Shown piece after piece: positions 5,171 to 7,893 of a stretch of 7,893 nt of DNA. This DNA comes from Elusimicrobiota bacterium (GTDB lineage Bacteria; Elusimicrobiota; Elusimicrobia; UBA1565; UBA9628), in the NCBI GenBank assembly GCA_028865585.1, contig JAGWJU010000049.1, positions 1 through 7,893 of the forward strand. Reading direction: 5' to 3'. The translations under genes and the position numbers were made by a program. The first letter of the stretch is position 1; each line of letters opens with the position of its first letter. Under the pieces are notes generated by a model. That model was not told the origin of the DNA. It worked only from the letters and a program-made list of their open reading frames with translations, and ran no database searches.

Positions 5171-7819
5171 ATGAAACTCAGCTTGGCGGCGGCTCTCGCG
5201 GCGTTCATCCCCCTGGCGGCGCAGGCCCAAGGCACGCCCAACGCCGTCAGCAACAAGGATCTTTGCAGCTATCTTCTGGACGTGCAGGCCGTATCCAAAA
5301 CCGACTGCGCCCAAGCGCTCAAGGATCCCGCCGCGGCCGCGCAAGCCCGCGCGCAGGCTCCGGAGCGCAAACAAGACGTCCTGGCGCTGGCGAAGCGCCT
5401 GTCTTCGGCCTCTGAGTTCTCCATGGTCAACGCCGTGCTCTCCGATCCGTCGGTCAAGCTCAATCCCCCGCTCAACCCCCGCACTTTCGCGGCCTGGCTC
5501 GGCTCCGCGGCGGCCGCCCAAGACGTCAAAAACGTTTCCGCCTATCTCAACGGCATCGCGGCCCAAGTGGCCGCCTCTCATCTGGACAAGAAGACTCTTT
5601 TGAAGCGTTTTGAGCCGCAATTGGCCCTTCTCTCGGGAGCCCTGGCCGATCCGTCCGCCGCCGCCGCGGCCTTCGACGGCTCCGCCGCGCGCTCGGGAGC
5701 CGTTTCCGTTGCGGTCGCCGCGAGCGCCCGGCTCGGCGCTTCCGCGTCCGCGGCGTCTTTGGCCCCGGCCCAGAGCGGCGCATCGTCGCAATCCGGCGCG
5801 TCCAAAACTCCGCCGGCGCCGCAGCCCCAGGCCTCGCCCATCACGTCCCCCAACCCTAACTGGGACGCCATCGTCAATCCCGCGATCAACCCCTGCACGA
5901 ACTTCTACCAGTACGCCTGCAGCAAATGGAACGCCGCACACCCCATTCCGGCGGACCAGTCCAGCTGGGGCACCTTCAACGCGCTCATGCTGCGCAACGA
6001 GTCGGACATGCGCCAAGTTTTGGAGGCCGCCGCCAGCCACCCGAACCCCAAGGATCCGGACCAAGCCAAGCTGGGCAATTTCTACGCCGCCTGCATGGAC
6101 CAAAAAGCCGCCAACGCCGCGGGCGCCAAACCCCTTAAGCCCGAGCTCGACCGCATCGCGGCCCTGACCGGCAAGTCCCAGCTGGCCGAAGAGGCCGCGC
6201 ACCTGCAGAACATAGGCGTGGGCGCCCTGTTTTCCTTCGGCGCCAACCCCGACGACAAGAATTCCTCCAAGCAGATCGCGGTGCTCGACCAGGGCGGCTA
6301 CACGCTGCCCGAGCGCGGCTACTATTTGAGCGGAGACTTCGCCCAGACGCGAAAGGCCTACGAGTCCCACGTGCGCAAGATGTTCGTCCTTTTGGGCGAC
6401 ACGCCCAAGCAGGCCGCGGCCGAAGAGGCTTCGGTGATGGCCATCGAGACCGCGCTGGCCCAGGCTTCCATGGACGACGTCAGCCGCCGCAACCCGGCCA
6501 ACGTCTACCACATGGAAAAGCTCTCCGCCTTCGAAAAGGGCGCTTCGGCCTTCGACTGGAAGGCTTACCTCTCCGGCGTCAAAGCGCCGTCGTTCTCCAA
6601 GGTCAACGTCGCCGACACCGGATTTTTCCAGGGTTTGAACACGCTCATCGGCTACGAGCCGCTCTCCGCCTGGAAGTCCTACCTGCGCTGGCAGGTGGTC
6701 AACTCCTTCGCGGGACTTTTGTCCAAGGACTTCGTGGATGAAAGCTTCAACTTCAACGGCCGCGTGCTCTCGGGCGCCCAAAAGATGGGCCCGCGCTGGA
6801 AGCGCTGCGTCTCCATGGCCGATTCCATGATGGGCGACGCTCTGGGCCGCGCCTACGTGGATAAGTTTTTTCCGCCGGCAAGCATGGCGGCCGCCGGAGG
6901 AATGGTCCACGCGGAAGAGGCCTCCATGGCCCGCAACATCCGCGGCGTCACCTGGATGAGCGCTAAGACCAAGGCCGCGGCCTTGAAGAAGCTCTCCGAG
7001 ATGCAGAACAAGATCGGCTATCCCTCCAAGTGGCAGAGCTACGCCAAGCTCTCCATCAGCCGCGGCGACTTGGTCGGCGACGTGGAAAACGCTTCGGCCT
7101 TCGCCATGGCGCAGAGCGTCGACGAAATCGGCCAGAAGACCGACACCAGCAAATGGGGCATGACGCCGCCCATGGTCAACGCCTATTACAACCCGTCACA
7201 GAACAACATCAATTTCCCGGCCGGCATCCTGCAACCCCCCTTCTTCAATGCCAAGTCCTGCCTGGCCGAGAACCTGGGCGGCATCGGCGCGGTCATCGGC
7301 CACGAGATGACCCACGGCTTCGACGACCAGGGCAGCCAATATGACGGCCACGGCAACCGCCGCAACTGGTGGACGCCCAAGGACAAGGCCGCCTTCGACA
7401 AGCGCACCCAGTGCCTGGTCAACGAGTACTCCCAATTCGTCGCCACCCAGGATCCCGGCAACCCCAAGAAGCCCGTCATGGTCAGCGGACGGCTCACCTT
7501 GGGCGAGAACACGGCCGACAACGGCGGCGTGCGCATCGCCTATATGACCCTGCAGAACGCTTTGAACCAGCATCAGGCGGCGCGCTGCCAGTCCGGACGT
7601 TGGACCGACGACCAGGTGTTCTTCCTGAGCTTCGCCAGGCTCTGGTGCGGCAGCGATACGCCGCAGCTGGCCAAGATGCTGGCCAACACCGACCCGCATT
7701 CGCCCAACGCCGCGCGCGTCAACGGCGTGCTGCGCAACATGCCCCAGTTCCAGCAAGCCTTCAGCTGCCCGGCCAATTCGCCCATGGTGGCCGGCGCCAA
7801 AGCCTGCCGGGTCTGGTAG
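5171..7819 (+). CDS. Secreted M13-family (neprilysin/PepO-like) zinc endopeptidase with long N-terminal extension
   Basis: This 882-residue zinc metallopeptidase cleaves peptides in the periplasm or outside the cell. Residues 1-19 form a Sec signal peptide ending AQA before QG. Residues 20 to about 227 are an extension absent from typical M13 enzymes. It has a helical part with a Cys pair (32, 46) and then an Ala/Ser/Pro-rich linker. The M13 N-terminal domain begins at NPNWDAIVNPAINPCTNFYQYA (from 228). The catalytic domain contains VNAYYNPSQNNINFPAGIL (from 669; the substrate-binding NAY motif), HEMTH (His711, Glu712, His715) and GENTADNGG (third zinc ligand Glu779, Asp783). His843 and Arg849 correspond to the neprilysin pair His711/Arg717. 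The last four residues, CRVW, match the end of neprilysin. All catalytic residues are present. It has its own promoter (TATAAT) and Shine-Dalgarno. Start chosen at ATG 5171 because only this gives a signal peptide. Substrates are unknown. Confidence 0.96.
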   Translation: MKLSLAAALAAFIPLAAQAQGTPNAVSNKDLCSYLLDVQAVSKTDCAQALKDPAAAAQARAQAPERKQDVLALAKRLSSASEFSMVNAVLSDPSVKLNPPLNPRTFAAWLGSAAAAQDVKNVSAYLNGIAAQVAASHLDKKTLLKRFEPQLALLSGALADPSAAAAAFDGSAARSGAVSVAVAASARLGASASAASLAPAQSGASSQSGASKTPPAPQPQASPITSPNPNWDAIVNPAINPCTNFYQYACSKWNAAHPIPADQSSWGTFNALMLRNESDMRQVLEAAASHPNPKDPDQAKLGNFYAACMDQKAANAAGAKPLKPELDRIAALTGKSQLAEEAAHLQNIGVGALFSFGANPDDKNSSKQIAVLDQGGYTLPERGYYLSGDFAQTRKAYESHVRKMFVLLGDTPKQAAAEEASVMAIETALAQASMDDVSRRNPANVYHMEKLSAFEKGASAFDWKAYLSGVKAPSFSKVNVADTGFFQGLNTLIGYEPLSAWKSYLRWQVVNSFAGLLSKDFVDESFNFNGRVLSGAQKMGPRWKRCVSMADSMMGDALGRAYVDKFFPPASMAAAGGMVHAEEASMARNIRGVTWMSAKTKAAALKKLSEMQNKIGYPSKWQSYAKLSISRGDLVGDVENASAFAMAQSVDEIGQKTDTSKWGMTPPMVNAYYNPSQNNINFPAGILQPPFFNAKSCLAENLGGIGAVIGHEMTHGFDDQGSQYDGHGNRRNWWTPKDKAAFDKRTQCLVNEYSQFVATQDPGNPKKPVMVSGRLTLGENTADNGGVRIAYMTLQNALNQHQAARCQSGRWTDDQVFFLSFARLWCGSDTPQLAKMLANTDPHSPNAARVNGVLRNMPQFQQAFSCPANSPMVAGAKACRVW

Positions 7820-7840
7820 CCGGCAAGACGCCGGTCTTTA
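7820..7840 (+). terminator. Weak hairpin after the M13 gene, possible terminator
   Basis: CCGGC (7820-7824) and GCCGG (7830-7834) form a 5-bp stem with an AAGAC loop immediately after the TAG. A short TCTTTA tail follows. The stem is short and the T-tract poor, so this is only a candidate. Confidence 0.35.
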
Positions 7841-7875
7841 GACTCGCGTCAGGGTTAAAAGCGTAATCTCGGCGG

Positions 7876-7892
7876 GCACCGCGAAGCGGTGC
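7876..7892. other. Perfect 7-bp inverted repeat with GAA loop at the window edge
   Basis: GCACCGC (7876-7882) and GCGGTGC (7886-7892) form a perfect stem around GAA. The structure touches the window end, so its full extent and any T-tract are unseen. It may be a terminator, a repetitive extragenic palindrome or chance in GC-rich DNA. Confidence 0.35.
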
Positions 7893-7893
7893 G

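Noticed and set aside
5138..6910. 590-codon open frame on the minus strand
   Set aside because: It lies entirely antisense to the M13 peptidase. Its product is low-complexity Gly/Arg/Val-rich with no recognisable domain, as expected from GC-rich codon bias on the opposite strand.

Overview
The window is a GC-rich bacterial chromosomal segment, densely packed, with every supported gene on the + strand. It holds eight genes: one cut by the left edge and seven complete. The longest gap between genes is about 100 bases. I see no rRNA, tRNA, CRISPR array, insertion sequence, phage gene or attachment site. The organism cannot be fixed from this stretch. The GC-rich codon use, secreted Ala-rich proteins, TAG-heavy stop usage and apparently leaderless promoters suggest a GC-rich, diderm-like environmental lineage; Elusimicrobiota is one guess among several.

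Layout, left to right. (1) Positions 2-646: C-terminal part of an (alpha/alpha)6-barrel glycosidase-like protein, related in pattern to glycogen-debranching or trehalase-like enzymes. (2) 692-1255: an extraordinarily tryptophan-rich protein (26 Trp in 187 residues). It looks like two tandem Lrp/AsnC-effector-like (ferredoxin-like) domains, and a strong intrinsic terminator follows it. (3) 1334-3197: a tightly overlapping three-gene operon. It encodes an isoprenylcysteine/phospholipid-methyltransferase-type membrane protein, an exported protein with a transglutaminase-like Cys-His-Asp pattern, and a single-domain MazG pyrophosphohydrolase. The junctions are ATGA and GTGA overlaps, so translation is probably coupled. 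(4) 3247-5067: an aldo/keto reductase followed after 12 bases by a CPBP/CAAX-type intramembrane protease. (5) 5171-7819: a secreted M13 (neprilysin-like) zinc endopeptidase with an unusual N-terminal extension of about 210 residues. The last bases of the window hold two small hairpins.

The genes do not form one obvious pathway. They read as several short housekeeping or envelope transcription units: nucleotide sanitation (MazG), carbonyl reduction (aldo/keto reductase), membrane-protein or lipid modification and proteolysis (ICMT-like, CPBP) and exported hydrolases (transglutaminase-like, M13). The ICMT-like and CPBP families both have eukaryotic relatives acting in CAAX processing. They lie in separate units here and no prenylated substrate is visible, so a functional link is speculative.

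The most unusual items are the Trp-rich tandem-domain protein, the transglutaminase-like exported protein, the shared leaderless-type promoter pattern TTGnTATnCT-7 nt-ATG before two units, and the N-terminal extension of the M13 peptidase. I found no convincing defence or mobile system.
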